From contig CAZPKF010000003.1 in NCBI GenBank assembly GCA_964587155.1, positions 97,460 through 161,459 of the forward strand: a DNA stretch of 64,000 bases. Direction: 5' to 3'. Source of the DNA: Hallerella sp964587155 (lineage in GTDB: Bacteria; Fibrobacterota; Fibrobacteria; Fibrobacterales; Fibrobacteraceae). Each line of letters begins with the position of its first letter. The stretch's first letter is position 1. Positions 63,948-64,000 of the stretch are shown piece by piece. A program made the translations under genes and the position numbers. The notes beneath the pieces are model-generated. The model had not been told where the DNA came from. It saw only the letters and a list, made by a program, of their open reading frames with translations, and did not search any database.

Positions 63948-64000
63948 CATCCCATTTCAAAAATCTGAACTTCTCTTTCGAAAACGGAGTGTTTAATGAT

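Overview
The window looks like a chromosomal scaffold from a Fibrobacter-type bacterium (phylum Fibrobacterota), probably a gut or rumen genome assembled from short reads. The evidence is a TIGR02147-type regulator paired with a lipoprotein, a secreted protein with a family-6 carbohydrate-binding module and a C-terminal sorting-like domain, the futalosine menaquinone genes mqnB and mqnD, a histone-H1-like protein, an outer-membrane beta-helix/OmpA protein, and moderate GC. The assignment comes from family knowledge, not from a database search.

Layout. (1) 290-6741, minus strand: a lipoprotein followed by the cell-shape cluster mreB-mreC-mreD-mrdA-rodA. mrdA is broken by a 100-N scaffold gap with a flanking 410-bp duplication that looks like an assembly error. 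(2) 6859-20022, minus strand: an envelope-spanning machine. One unit encodes a beta-helix/thrombospondin-3/OmpA protein, a beta-barrel plus TPR protein and a 1248-residue TPR protein. A second unit encodes ExbB/TolQ, two ExbD/TolR proteins and a TonB-like protein with an AgmX-type C-terminal domain. Downstream lie a chimera of the TonB-like gene with an outer-membrane-protein gene, then that outer-membrane-protein gene itself. (3) 20217-25516: an H1-like protein, the tightly overlapping tyrS-pfkB-mqnB-mqnD operon, a zinc macrodomain ADP-ribosylhydrolase and tRNA-Ser(CGA). (4) 25599-33519: deaD helicase, argA, a YgiQ-type radical SAM protein, a low-molecular-weight phosphatase and an LTA-synthase-like sulfatase. 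(5) 33520-43640, accessory: a probable Fic-gene remnant, the secreted CBM6 protein, a DUF3332-like lipoprotein, a tethered solute-binding protein next to a Cache-HAMP-GGDEF cyclase, and an MmeI-like restriction-modification enzyme. (6) 43433-49861: a probable 6S RNA, zapA, a coiled-coil protein, a TraB-like protein, and the lipid cluster yceD-rpmF-plsX-fabD-fabG-acpP (no fabH). (7) 49943-64000: a lipoprotein/TIGR02147 pair, a hydrolase-fold protein lacking its nucleophile serine, two unknown genes, putP, a family of intergenic repeats, decayed mobile or defence genes, a SWIM/SNF2 helicase, a Bcr/CflA transporter and two small exported proteins.

The most interesting locus is the energised envelope complex at 9261-20022. 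It carries two different ExbD subunits, one without the usual proton-path aspartate, together with large periplasmic TPR and outer-membrane parts. Next come the chimeric gene beside it, the probable 6S RNA downstream of zapA, and the paired solute-binding protein and diguanylate cyclase.
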